Shown here: piece after piece, positions 7,214 to 15,112 of the stretch
Position numbering within the stretch: position 1 is the first letter of the stretch
Layout of the letters: each line of letters starts with the position of its first letter
NCBI GenBank assembly: GCA_030523615.1
Contig: JAUNIC010000004.1
Location: 4,239 to 39,348, forward strand
DNA: 35,110 nt
Source of the DNA: Bacteroidales bacterium
Lineage (GTDB): Bacteria > Bacteroidota > Bacteroidia > Bacteroidales > Bacteroidaceae
Reading direction: 5' to 3'
Made by a program: the position numbers and the translations under genes
Notes under the pieces: generated by a model
What the model was told of the DNA's origin: nothing
The model's input: only the letters and a program-made list of their open reading frames with translations
Databases searched by the model: none

Positions 7214-8068
7214 TTACTTGATGACCTTCACTCCGCTGCCGATGACAATGCCGTGCGCATTGGTTCGACCGCGACGACCGGTGAGATCGTAGGAGGTAGA
7301 GGGGAAGAGGGAAGAGGGAAGAGAGCTGTCGATGCCCGTGATGGTGCCGGCGGTGCAATCGTAGTCGCGGCTGATGGCGGGAGTGTAGAGGGTGTCGTTG
7401 ACACGGAAACTCTTGCCACAGATGTAGAGGCGGGCAGAGTCTTCCACCTTCATAGCGCCAATGCGGGAAGCAACGATGTGCTTAACGCTCTTCTGCAGAG
7501 ATTCGTTGAGGTCGGAGATCTTCTGGAACGTGATGGTAGCCACGTTGCCGTTGTACTCCACATCGCCGAACTGGCCATCGAGGACGACGGCGTAGGGATT
7601 ACCGTTCGACTCGTAGATGACACCGAGCACACCGAAGCCCGAAGTGGTGACGGTCTCGGCATACTGGAACTCAACGTCGACGCTGAGGAGGTCGTCGATG
7701 CGAGCCACCTCGGCGGGGAGGACAACGTTGCCAATCCAAGTGTAGGGAGCCACGGCGAAGTCGGGAACGAGGTATCCGCGAACCTGCTCATCGGTGGCGA
7801 GGTAAGCGAGGCCTTCAGCGATGGGGAATGCGCTGCACTCGTTGTCTACGCCGTAGAAACCATAGCCGCTCTCGCCCTCGATGAGGCCGTAATAGCATAC
7901 GTTCTGACGGGCAGAAGCGGTGAAGCCATCGGCGTTGCGAGTACCCTCGAGGAGGTTCTCGTCGCCATAGACGATGGTCATCGTGCCGCTCTCAGTCATG
8001 TTGTAGATGCGTGCGCTGTAGTCGCCGCTCTCACCCTCGATGAGGAGTTCCTGCGGGAACAACATCAC
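7214..8068 (-). CDS. Detached C-terminal part of the M6 metalloprotease (frameshifted)
   Basis: This open frame of 284 residues has no signal peptide, and its first residues lie within the end of the M6 protease reading frame. Read in this frame, the sequence passes through LLIEGESGDYSARIYNM, which is the natural continuation of the protease's GDVVPAGT segment. It then has a beta-rich domain (about residues 15-250) and a sorting-like tail (TSYDLTGRRGR, ending SGVKVIK). It is therefore best read as the C-terminal 280 or so residues of the upstream gene, cut off by a +1 frame change within 8034-8068. Internal ATG starts exist, but a free-standing product would lack export signals. Alternatives are a sequencing error or a programmed frameshift. 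Confidence 0.8.
   Translation of the reverse strand: MMLFPQELLIEGESGDYSARIYNMTESGTMTIVYGDENLLEGTRNADGFTASARQNVCYYGLIEGESGYGFYGVDNECSAFPIAEGLAYLATDEQVRGYLVPDFAVAPYTWIGNVVLPAEVARIDDLLSVDVEFQYAETVTTSGFGVLGVIYESNGNPYAVVLDGQFGDVEYNGNVATITFQKISDLNESLQKSVKHIVASRIGAMKVEDSARLYICGKSFRVNDTLYTPAISRDYDCTAGTITGIDSSLPSSLFPSTSYDLTGRRGRTNAHGIVIGSGVKVIK
7302..7322. repeat. (GGGAAGA)x3 heptanucleotide repeat inside coding sequence
   Basis: Three perfect 7-base copies lie just upstream of the codons for the YDLTGRRG sorting motif and encode a Ser-Leu-Pro-Phe-rich stretch on the minus strand. Seven is not a multiple of three, so gain or loss of one unit would shift the reading frame before the tail. Confidence 0.85.
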
Positions 8069-11000
8069 CGGCGGTGTAGTGAGCCACCTTCACAAGACCC
8101 TCATCACCATTTGCGATGTAAGACGCCGTGAGACCTGCGGGAAGCTGGTAAGCATCGGCGGCGCAGATGGCTGCAGCGCCCTGCTCAACGTGGATGGCGA
8201 GAGCGGGAACATCGTACCAGTTGGTCTGCACAATCTTGTCAATGTAACGGAAGATGCTGACGTTGCGGCCCGAAGTCGTCATGCTGAAGCCACCACGCTC
8301 TGCGGTAGGACTGCTGAGGTAAACGCTACGGTTGTTCACGCGAGCTGAAAGACGCTGATACTGGCCGTTGGTGGCAAAGGTCCATGCGGTAGAAGGAGCA
8401 TCGGCGAACGAGAGCGTGTAGGTGGCACGGTTGCCGCTACCGCTGGCGGTGACGGTCAGGTACTTGCCGTTGCTGCACTGGATGTAACCCTCGGCCGTGC
8501 GGGTGAAGGTAGCGAGGAGGTCTGCGCCGTCGAGCTCGCCCTTGTATTCGCCGTCGTGGCCGGGACCACCTACAGAAACATTAGCAGCAGTCGTGGTCAT
8601 ACCCCACCAACCGTTCTCAGAAAGGATGAGGAAGGACTCGCCGACCTCGGGAGCCGCCGTATTGTTGCGCCAAGCTTCGATGGGAGTCTCCTCCACAACG
8701 CTATACTGGCTGGGAGCGGCAAAGGCGATGCGGTCGTTCTCGCCAAGTTCCAGACGCTTGTAGATGGCGAAGTTGGGAGAGTCGCCCCACGAAGTCATGG
8801 AGAATTCGAAGTCGCTGTAGCTGGCGTAGTAAGTCACGAACATCGCGTTGCCCTTGAAACTCGTGAAGTTGAGCGCCGCCGTACCACTGGCAGCCACGGT
8901 GACGTTGAAGTCGAGCGCCGAAGCGTCGTCGAGCGTCATGTAGGAATAAGTGCCATCGTTCATTTCGCTGATCCACTTCTGGCTCACAGCCTGCTGGAAG
9001 AAGACAGCATCGCCGTCGCGGTCAACGATGTAGCCGTAGGGAGCTCCCTCAGCGTTGACAGCACCATTGTAGACGCCACCAGCGACAGAGACGCTCACGG
9101 GAGCGAAGTTATAGCCGTCGGCCAGCACATCGCCCATGGCGAGGCCGCCGTTTTCGTAGACGAAGAGCACCTCGTCGCCCTTCTGGAGTTCGTCGGGCGA
9201 AGTGATGCGCACATACGTGCCTTCGGTGTTGATTTCCACAGGCTCGGGCTCGGGTTCGGGTTCAACGATTTCGCCGCCTTCGCCGTTACCCTTCACAAAC
9301 ACGCCGATGGTGTAGTTGTTGTAGGGACGGATGGTGTAGTCGGTAGCGCCATCGGTGAAGCTCTGCATCGTCAGCCACAGCTTCACACCGTTGACCGTAG
9401 CCGTAATGTCGGCCACACCGTCGACGATGTCGAACTGCCAAACGGGAGCATCAGTGGGATCGCTGTAGAGGTCAACGTAGTAGAAGTCGTCGCTGTAGTA
9501 GGTGGCAAACATATACTTGCCGCCGTCCTTGATGTAGTATCCGCCATCGGTAGCCTCGAGTGTCAGTTCGTAGGGCAGACCGCTGCCGTTGACAGCACCG
9601 TTGTAGGTATTGCCGCCGTCGGAGAGGTTGACGCCCACGCTGGCCGTAGAACCATAGTAAGAATCGTAGAGGCCGTAGGCATAGCCGTTGTTGTTGATGA
9701 GGAGAATGGTGTCGCCATCCTTCACGTCAGCGCTCGTCTGAGCTTTGGTGTAGACCACAGCTTCGGGTTCGGGACCAGGTTCGGGTTCTTCGCCGCCTTC
9801 GGTAACCACCTTCTGACCAGCTACGCGCTGATAGAGATAGAGGTTAGCGAAGCTGCCGGAGGTCTGCGCCGTGAAGGTGTAGGAAGACCAGTCGCTGGAG
9901 TTCTTCATGTCGATGTAGGCGTTGCTGCCATTGACGGTGGTGACGATTTCCACTTCGTTGCCGTCGGTGCCGGTAGCAACTACGCTCCACTTGTAAGCGG
10001 TGTTGGCAGCATCCACTTCGTCGCTCTGGGCGAGCGTGGTGCGGCTGGGAGCATAGAGATACTTGCCAGTGGCGAGGTCCTTGATGTAGAACTTGCCTTC
10101 GCCAGCATCCTCGAAGAGGAACTCGGTGGGGCGTCCGGTAGCATTGACGCTGCCGTCGTAGTTGCCGTTGGTGTAGTCCACGGTGCCTTCGTCACCAAGA
10201 GCTGCTGCGGTGTAGGCACTGCCGCCGTTCCACTCTACGGGAGTCCAGCCCCAGTAGTTGAAGATGGTGTAGACCTTGCCAGCCTCAACAGCGGTGTTTG
10301 CCACGCGGTTGTAGACACCCTTTGCAGCGGGTTCGGTCGAGGGAGCCTGCTTGAAGAAGAGGGCGAGGGTGTAAGTGGTCGACTCGCGTACGGACCAGTT
10401 TTCCTTCTGGTTCTCGTCGAACGTGCCATTGTTGAAGGCCGAAGCCGAGCTGACCTCGGTCAGATAAACGTTCTTGCCGTTGGCAGTGGTGGTGATGTAG
10501 TATTCACCGCCGTTGTACTCCTCGTTGTACTCCACGTTCCAGACAGACTGGGGCGTCTCGGTCTCGTCCATGGCGTAGCGGTTAGTGCCGTTGAAGGCAG
10601 CGTAGTAGCCGTGGAGATACTTGCCCGTGGCGGTGTCCTTAATGTAGAACTTGCCGTCGCCAGCGTCTTCGAGCTGGAATACGTAGGGGCTGCCGGGAGT
10701 GTTGACAGCGCCGTTGTAGGACTCGTTGCCATCGATGGGTGCACCGACTACGGCATTGGCCTTATTGGCGGGATACTGGCCCCATGAAGTCTGGGGATTC
10801 ACGTCGGAGTAGTAGTAGGGTTCGCAGATGGCCCAACCCCAGGGATTGGTAACGATGAACTGCGCGCCGTCCTTGACGTCGTCAGCGTTGGAGCTGCGGA
10901 AGTAGCCGGCCTCCATGCGGAGGTCTTCGTACTCAGTGAGTTTTCCGCTGGTCACAAAGCTGAAGTTGAGGGTACCATCGTTCTGTACGGCGATGCTGCC

Positions 11001-12257
11001 GACGGAGCATTCGAGCGGGCTTGCGCCGTTGAATACGTCCATGGGCTTCACAGTGCCGGAGGTCCAGACGTCGCCTGCGAGGCTGCCGCTGATGTAGTTG
11101 GCGTAAGCGTTGTTGAGGTTGCCGTCGGCAGGCACGATGGTCATGCGCTGATGGCTGACGGTGCCGTTGGGCGAAGTACTGTTCCACTGGCCCTCGTTGA
11201 AGTCAACGTGAACCACGAGCATACCGTTGAACGTACCGATGGGGCTGTCCCACTGGCGGCCGTTGCCGGCGTAGGAAGAGTTGCTCTTGCGGTTTTCGAG
11301 AAGGAAGAACTCCTTGTACTGGCCGTCTTCGGGGAACTTTGCAATGCTGCCGCTGACAGCAGCCGACTCCTTATTATATATAACGTAAGCCTCGGCAGCC
11401 TCCATCATGGGGCGCATGCCGGTAACGTCGGTATTGGCGTCGAGCACGGTGGGGGTGATCCATCCTGCCACCCAACGCTCGAAGGAGGTCATCTGGGGAG
11501 GAATGGTACCATTGTAGTCGTCGCCGTTGTAAGTACCGAGGTCCATGAGGTCCCAGAAGCCGTCCATACCGGTGTAGGTCGACGACTGCGAGCTGCCGTA
11601 GGTGCCATAGAAGTCGGGCAGGCCGAAGCAATGCACGATTTCGTGGGTCACACCGCCGATACCATCGATGGTCTTGAGGTCGGTGCGGGTCTCGGCGCAG
11701 GCAGCGTAGGTGCAGAACTTCTTGCCGCCGAGGGTGAGGGTCGTCATTTCGCTCTCGTGGCTGCGGATGTAGCCGCTTTGGCTCATGTTCTGACCCGCAG
11801 GACCGGCATAAATGACAACTACCTGATCAACGAAGCCGTCGTTGTCCCAGTCGTAACGGGCAATCATCTCGTCGGTGAGAGTGCCGTCCTGGTAAAGACC
11901 GTTGAGGGCTGCAGTGAGAGCAGGAGCGAACTTGCCAGTGTTTGTGCTGGCGCTGGTGGCAGCGTAGGTGCTGCGATTGCCGCTGACGGTGTAGGGGAGG
12001 CAGTCGAACTGGAGGTTGAACTGTCCGTACGACATATCGTAGAAATAGTCGCGCACGGAACCTACACCACCATTGGGCTTGTAGTCGATGCCATTGAGCT
12101 GGCGGGTCCATTCATCGGCGGTAGAGACGTTAGCGTCGGCAAAGCTCATGTAGATACAGAGCGCCCGACGGTCGCCGGTGAAAGTGCCCGCTGCCCATGC
12201 CGACTGCACGCCGAAGAGGGCGGCAAAGAAGAGGAAAATTGCAGTAATTTTCTTCAT
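8031..12257 (-). CDS. Secreted M6-family metalloprotease with five beta-repeats (N-terminal frame)
   Basis: This is a large secreted zinc endopeptidase of the M6 (immune inhibitor A) family; the frame covers 1408 residues. It has a signal peptide (MKKITAIFLFFAALFGVQSAWA). The protease domain (about 25-430) carries YDMSYGQF, YDWDNDGFVDQVVVIYAG, and the zinc motif THEIVHCFGLPDFY (His205, Glu206, His209, Asp215), followed by MDGFWDLMDLGTYN. All key residues are present. Then come five related repeats (near 459-549, 649-732, 841-922, 1019-1109 and 1205-1272) sharing a YNGAVN..G.PY..LE.....FYIKD..TGKYL pattern. They are probably beta-trefoil or lectin-like glycan-binding modules. Two are preceded by Pro-Glu linkers (EPEPGPEPE, EPEPEPEP). 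The frame ends early at GDVVPAGTPHRG, and the true C-terminus continues in another frame (7214-8068). It is the last gene of the SusCD operon, 45 bases after its neighbour, and is likely to digest the protein part of host glycoproteins at the surface. Confidence 0.9.
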   Translation of the reverse strand: MKKITAIFLFFAALFGVQSAWAAGTFTGDRRALCIYMSFADANVSTADEWTRQLNGIDYKPNGGVGSVRDYFYDMSYGQFNLQFDCLPYTVSGNRSTYAATSASTNTGKFAPALTAALNGLYQDGTLTDEMIARYDWDNDGFVDQVVVIYAGPAGQNMSQSGYIRSHESEMTTLTLGGKKFCTYAACAETRTDLKTIDGIGGVTHEIVHCFGLPDFYGTYGSSQSSTYTGMDGFWDLMDLGTYNGDDYNGTIPPQMTSFERWVAGWITPTVLDANTDVTGMRPMMEAAEAYVIYNKESAAVSGSIAKFPEDGQYKEFFLLENRKSNSSYAGNGRQWDSPIGTFNGMLVVHVDFNEGQWNSTSPNGTVSHQRMTIVPADGNLNNAYANYISGSLAGDVWTSGTVKPMDVFNGASPLECSVGSIAVQNDGTLNFSFVTSGKLTEYEDLRMEAGYFRSSNADDVKDGAQFIVTNPWGWAICEPYYYSDVNPQTSWGQYPANKANAVVGAPIDGNESYNGAVNTPGSPYVFQLEDAGDGKFYIKDTATGKYLHGYYAAFNGTNRYAMDETETPQSVWNVEYNEEYNGGEYYITTTANGKNVYLTEVSSASAFNNGTFDENQKENWSVRESTTYTLALFFKQAPSTEPAAKGVYNRVANTAVEAGKVYTIFNYWGWTPVEWNGGSAYTAAALGDEGTVDYTNGNYDGSVNATGRPTEFLFEDAGEGKFYIKDLATGKYLYAPSRTTLAQSDEVDAANTAYKWSVVATGTDGNEVEIVTTVNGSNAYIDMKNSSDWSSYTFTAQTSGSFANLYLYQRVAGQKVVTEGGEEPEPGPEPEAVVYTKAQTSADVKDGDTILLINNNGYAYGLYDSYYGSTASVGVNLSDGGNTYNGAVNGSGLPYELTLEATDGGYYIKDGGKYMFATYYSDDFYYVDLYSDPTDAPVWQFDIVDGVADITATVNGVKLWLTMQSFTDGATDYTIRPYNNYTIGVFVKGNGEGGEIVEPEPEPEPVEINTEGTYVRITSPDELQKGDEVLFVYENGGLAMGDVLADGYNFAPVSVSVAGGVYNGAVNAEGAPYGYIVDRDGDAVFFQQAVSQKWISEMNDGTYSYMTLDDASALDFNVTVAASGTAALNFTSFKGNAMFVTYYASYSDFEFSMTSWGDSPNFAIYKRLELGENDRIAFAAPSQYSVVEETPIEAWRNNTAAPEVGESFLILSENGWWGMTTTAANVSVGGPGHDGEYKGELDGADLLATFTRTAEGYIQCSNGKYLTVTASGSGNRATYTLSFADAPSTAWTFATNGQYQRLSARVNNRSVYLSSPTAERGGFSMTTSGRNVSIFRYIDKIVQTNWYDVPALAIHVEQGAAAICAADAYQLPAGLTASYIANGDEGLVKVAHYTAGDVVPAGTPHRG

Positions 12258-12302
12258 GGGTTTTGAGATATTAGTTAATAAGTTGCGAGAATGTGCAGAT
12301 GC

Positions 12303-13436
12303 TTATTTGATGGTCTTCTTTCCATTTTGGATGAAGAGGCCGCTGGCATAGGTGTCCTTGAGGCGCTGACCGGCGAGGTTGTAGGCTGCGGCCTGAGCGG
12401 TGGGAACTGCAATGGGAGCCTCGACGCCTACAGGATCAACGGGAACATACTGGCCCTTGACGATGCGGAGATCGTACATCACGAAGTCGAGATTCTTGCT
12501 GGGATCAACCACGGCGAGATCGACGTCGGTGATGTAGTTGCCGTCCTTATCGAAGACGCACTGCACGTTGTAGACGCCGTCGTAGTTGGACCAATAACCA
12601 GCGTCCGTAGCCTCATCGTAGCTATATTCGAGCGTCAGACCCGTAACCACCTGGCTGCGACCCTCGCGATAGCCTCTTTCTGAAGCATAGATGGTGAGGT
12701 CGTCGCTGACGAAGCGGTATTCGTTCTCCACGCCGTCGCCGTTGAGGTCACACTTCTCGGCGTTGAAGGCCATGGTCTGTTCGTTGCCCTCAGCATCGTT
12801 GTAGACGAAGGTGTGAAGACCCTCTTCGTTGCTGCCGGCATAGTAGCGGTTGAGCGTGCCGCCGAGGTCGTAGCCGTAGTTGCCCGTGGTCTCCCAAGAG
12901 CTGTCCCAATAGTCGTAGACCACGAGGGTGCAAAGCGACTGGGCGGTCTCGCCGGTGGGCTGGTCATTATCGTCGAGGACTTCGTAGGTGTCCTCGACCA
13001 TGTTGAGCCAAATCTTGCCGTCGACCTTGTGAGCCTGGAACTTCACGTAGAACACGTAGATGTCGTAGCGGAAGTCCTCGACGTAGGTGTCCCAACCGGT
13101 GTTGGTGAAAGTGATGGTCTGGTCTTCGGGATTCCACACACCTTCGTAGTTGATGGCAGCGGGGTAATCTTCGTCAACCCAAGGATAGAGGTCGCCGATG
13201 AAGCCGGTCATGGTGACATTCGTCTCACCCTTGATGGTGTTGAGGGTGATGTCGTAGAAGGTGGGGAACTTTACGCCAAGTCCCTGCCAGTCGTTGGCCA
13301 CGCCCTGGAAGAGCCAGTGGCCGTTGAGTTCTTCGACGCTGACGGGCTGCTCTTCGGGAGCCTCATCCTGCGCCATAGCCATCGTGGGCACCATCGTCAT
13401 GGCCACCACAAAGGCGAGTGAGTAAATCTTCTTCAT
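12303..13436 (-). CDS. Secreted protein of unknown function with sorting-like tail
   Basis: This 377-residue protein has a clear signal peptide (MKKIYSLAFVVAMTMVPTMAMA) and an acidic start to the mature chain (QDEAPEEQPVSVEEL). The body is rich in Tyr, Trp, Asp and beta-strand patterns, including NGHWLFQG near the start and a calcium-loop-like DLNGDGVENEYRF near residue 230. It ends in a tail related to those of the neighbouring proteins (AAYNLAGQRL, ending QNGKKTIK), so it is likely exported to the surface or secreted by the same route. It lies in the SusCD operon between the surface lipoprotein and the protease, with spacers of 52 and 45 bases. No catalytic motif is evident. A binding role for the operon's substrate is a reasonable inference, not shown. 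Confidence 0.85.
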   Translation of the reverse strand: MKKIYSLAFVVAMTMVPTMAMAQDEAPEEQPVSVEELNGHWLFQGVANDWQGLGVKFPTFYDITLNTIKGETNVTMTGFIGDLYPWVDEDYPAAINYEGVWNPEDQTITFTNTGWDTYVEDFRYDIYVFYVKFQAHKVDGKIWLNMVEDTYEVLDDNDQPTGETAQSLCTLVVYDYWDSSWETTGNYGYDLGGTLNRYYAGSNEEGLHTFVYNDAEGNEQTMAFNAEKCDLNGDGVENEYRFVSDDLTIYASERGYREGRSQVVTGLTLEYSYDEATDAGYWSNYDGVYNVQCVFDKDGNYITDVDLAVVDPSKNLDFVMYDLRIVKGQYVPVDPVGVEAPIAVPTAQAAAYNLAGQRLKDTYASGLFIQNGKKTIK

Positions 13437-13488
13437 AAGTACTTTGAATTTTGTTTATATATATAAATAAATGAGTCGTTGCAATATC

Positions 13489-14871
13489 CTACCACGTCAG
13501 TTCGAGGTAGTCGTCGGTGGTGTCGTGGAAGTCGGGACTGCTGAAGGTTTCAGCGAGAGTGATGCGGATGCGATGGCCCGCAACGTCCCAGGCATTGAGG
13601 GCGTTGTTGAGGTTCACCACGAAGCCGAGGTCGTAGTCGTCGAGGCCCGAAGGATAGAACAGATACCACTCGTCGGTGTCGGGATTGCGGAAACGATACT
13701 CCCACGTTGCCTGATAACCGATGTCGGAAGTGATGGCAAACGTACCGTTGAGGTTGTGGGTGAGCTTGAAGGAGTAGTCGGTGTTCATGAAGTGGTCGAA
13801 CTGCAGCGCGGTACCTTCGTCGCAGACGGTGGCGGAGATGTTCTGGAAGGCGTTGAACTCGAGATTGTTCTGCACGAGACGCGCCTTCATCGTGAGCACA
13901 GTGCCGTCGGCGGCAAGCGGAGGCGCAATGCCGAAGTCGGGCTCAGAGAAGTCGTAATCGCCCACGTTGTCGGCGGTGAGCGCACGGAACTGGAAGGCAC
14001 CCCAATACTTCACGGTGGAGTCCACGTTGAAGTTCACCTCCATCACTGCGATGTAGCCGGAACCCGTAGCCGGATTGTAGCCCGTGTAACCATCGCCGTA
14101 GTAGAAGCAGAGATCTGTGGCGGTGAGCACGCTGCCCTCGCCGTAGGGGCGGAAGACGGTGTAGGTGTCGGAGGGTTGGTCGTAGGCATACACCTGGACG
14201 CAGCCGGGATAGTCGGTGTCGTCCTCAACGTACGAGGGCGAAGTGGTGATGGTGGCCTCTGCGGTGTAGTCGGCACCGGCGGGATACATGAGCCAAACGT
14301 CGGTGCCGCTGTGGAGGAAGTCGCTCATAAGGAGGCGTCCGTCGCCGAGGTCGAAGCCCGTCTGGCGGAAGTAACCGTAGGTCGATGCCATGCTACTGCC
14401 AGAGGCATCGCTGTACCACATGCGGAAGTCGTAGGTCTTGGGGAAACTGATGCTGCCGGAGAATATCGTGGCTCCGGCGATGTAGGGATTCACCTGTTCG
14501 CCTGCGAGACGGAGCTCGTAGTTGTAGGACGTGCCCTCGCTGACGTTTTGGGGCGCGGTGACCTCGATGGTCGTCGTGGTGGCGCCCGCGGCAAAGGTGG
14601 CGGAGGGCGCTACCGTCATGCCCTCGCTGGCGCTGACGAGTTCTACAGGAACGGTGAGTTCGCCGCCTCCGCTCTCGCGGACAAGGGTGAGCGTCACGCT
14701 GCGCTCAGCATCGGTGGGCGAAAGCATCTTCAGCGTTTCGTTGGCAGCGTCGAAATGCACATTCTGGCATCCGGCCGCCACATCGGGACCGGGCAGGAAC
14801 GTCTCTTCTGTGGTGCAGGCTGCGAATACCGTCAGCGCCAACACATAAAATATATTATGGTGTAGTTTCAT
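13489..14871 (-). CDS. SusCD-associated surface lipoprotein
   Basis: This lipoprotein is 460 residues long when started at the ATG at 14871; the frame extends six codons further up to 14889, but the inner start gives a compact signal. The lipobox LTVFAAC places the acylated cysteine at residue 19. The next residues (TTEETFLPGP) are acidic, as in Bacteroidota surface-export signals. Residues about 35-125 look like a Calx-beta or Ig-like module (ERSVTLTLVRESGG, then a TIEVTAP strand). The rest is beta-rich and aromatic without a known catalytic motif. Its position directly after SusD is where surface glycan-binding proteins (SusE/F-like) are usually found, so substrate capture is the likely role. 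The stop is TAG, and nothing protein-like follows it, showing that TAG works as a stop in this organism. Confidence 0.85.
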   Translation of the reverse strand: MKLHHNIFYVLALTVFAACTTEETFLPGPDVAAGCQNVHFDAANETLKMLSPTDAERSVTLTLVRESGGGELTVPVELVSASEGMTVAPSATFAAGATTTTIEVTAPQNVSEGTSYNYELRLAGEQVNPYIAGATIFSGSISFPKTYDFRMWYSDASGSSMASTYGYFRQTGFDLGDGRLLMSDFLHSGTDVWLMYPAGADYTAEATITTSPSYVEDDTDYPGCVQVYAYDQPSDTYTVFRPYGEGSVLTATDLCFYYGDGYTGYNPATGSGYIAVMEVNFNVDSTVKYWGAFQFRALTADNVGDYDFSEPDFGIAPPLAADGTVLTMKARLVQNNLEFNAFQNISATVCDEGTALQFDHFMNTDYSFKLTHNLNGTFAITSDIGYQATWEYRFRNPDTDEWYLFYPSGLDDYDLGFVVNLNNALNAWDVAGHRIRITLAETFSSPDFHDTTDDYLELTW

Positions 14872-14880
14872 AATTGTATC

Positions 14881-14912
14881 CATTTTCACATTTTCACATT
14901 CTCACATTTTCA
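14881..14912. repeat. Octamer repeat (CATTTTCA)x4 in the SusD-lipoprotein spacer
   Basis: There are four consecutive 8-base units, of which the third has one T-to-C change (CATTCTCA). They fill most of the gap between the end of the SusD reading frame and the lipoprotein start. Confidence 0.85.
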
Positions 14913-14917
14913 TGTGG

Positions 14918-15112
14918 CTAATACTCCATTCCCTCAACGTAGGAGGGGTCGGGGTTGCGGACGATGGATTCGTTGTAGTTGTACTCCTTCGAGGGGAGGT
15001 AGATGTTGAGCCAGCGCGCACAAACATCGGCGGGCGAGTTGTACTGGTAAGCCTCGGGATGGTTGCTGCCCTCGTATTTGCGGAGGATGCCGCGGCGAAG
15101 ACGCTTGTAGTC
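14918..15112 (-). pseudogene. SusD C-terminal remnant beyond an in-frame TAG
   Basis: After the TAG at 15115-15113 the same frame stays open for 64 codons and then ends at a second TAG (14920-14918). It reads DYKRLRRGILRKYEG and later ARWLNIYLPSKEYNYNES, which is the conserved SusD ending: a DxKR motif, then the lysine- and asparagine-rich tail of RagB/SusD proteins. With it the protein would have a normal family length of 569 codons. The residue at the TAG position is usually aromatic, so one base change (TAC or TGG to TAG) could explain it. Without read-through this part is not made. Confidence 0.85.
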
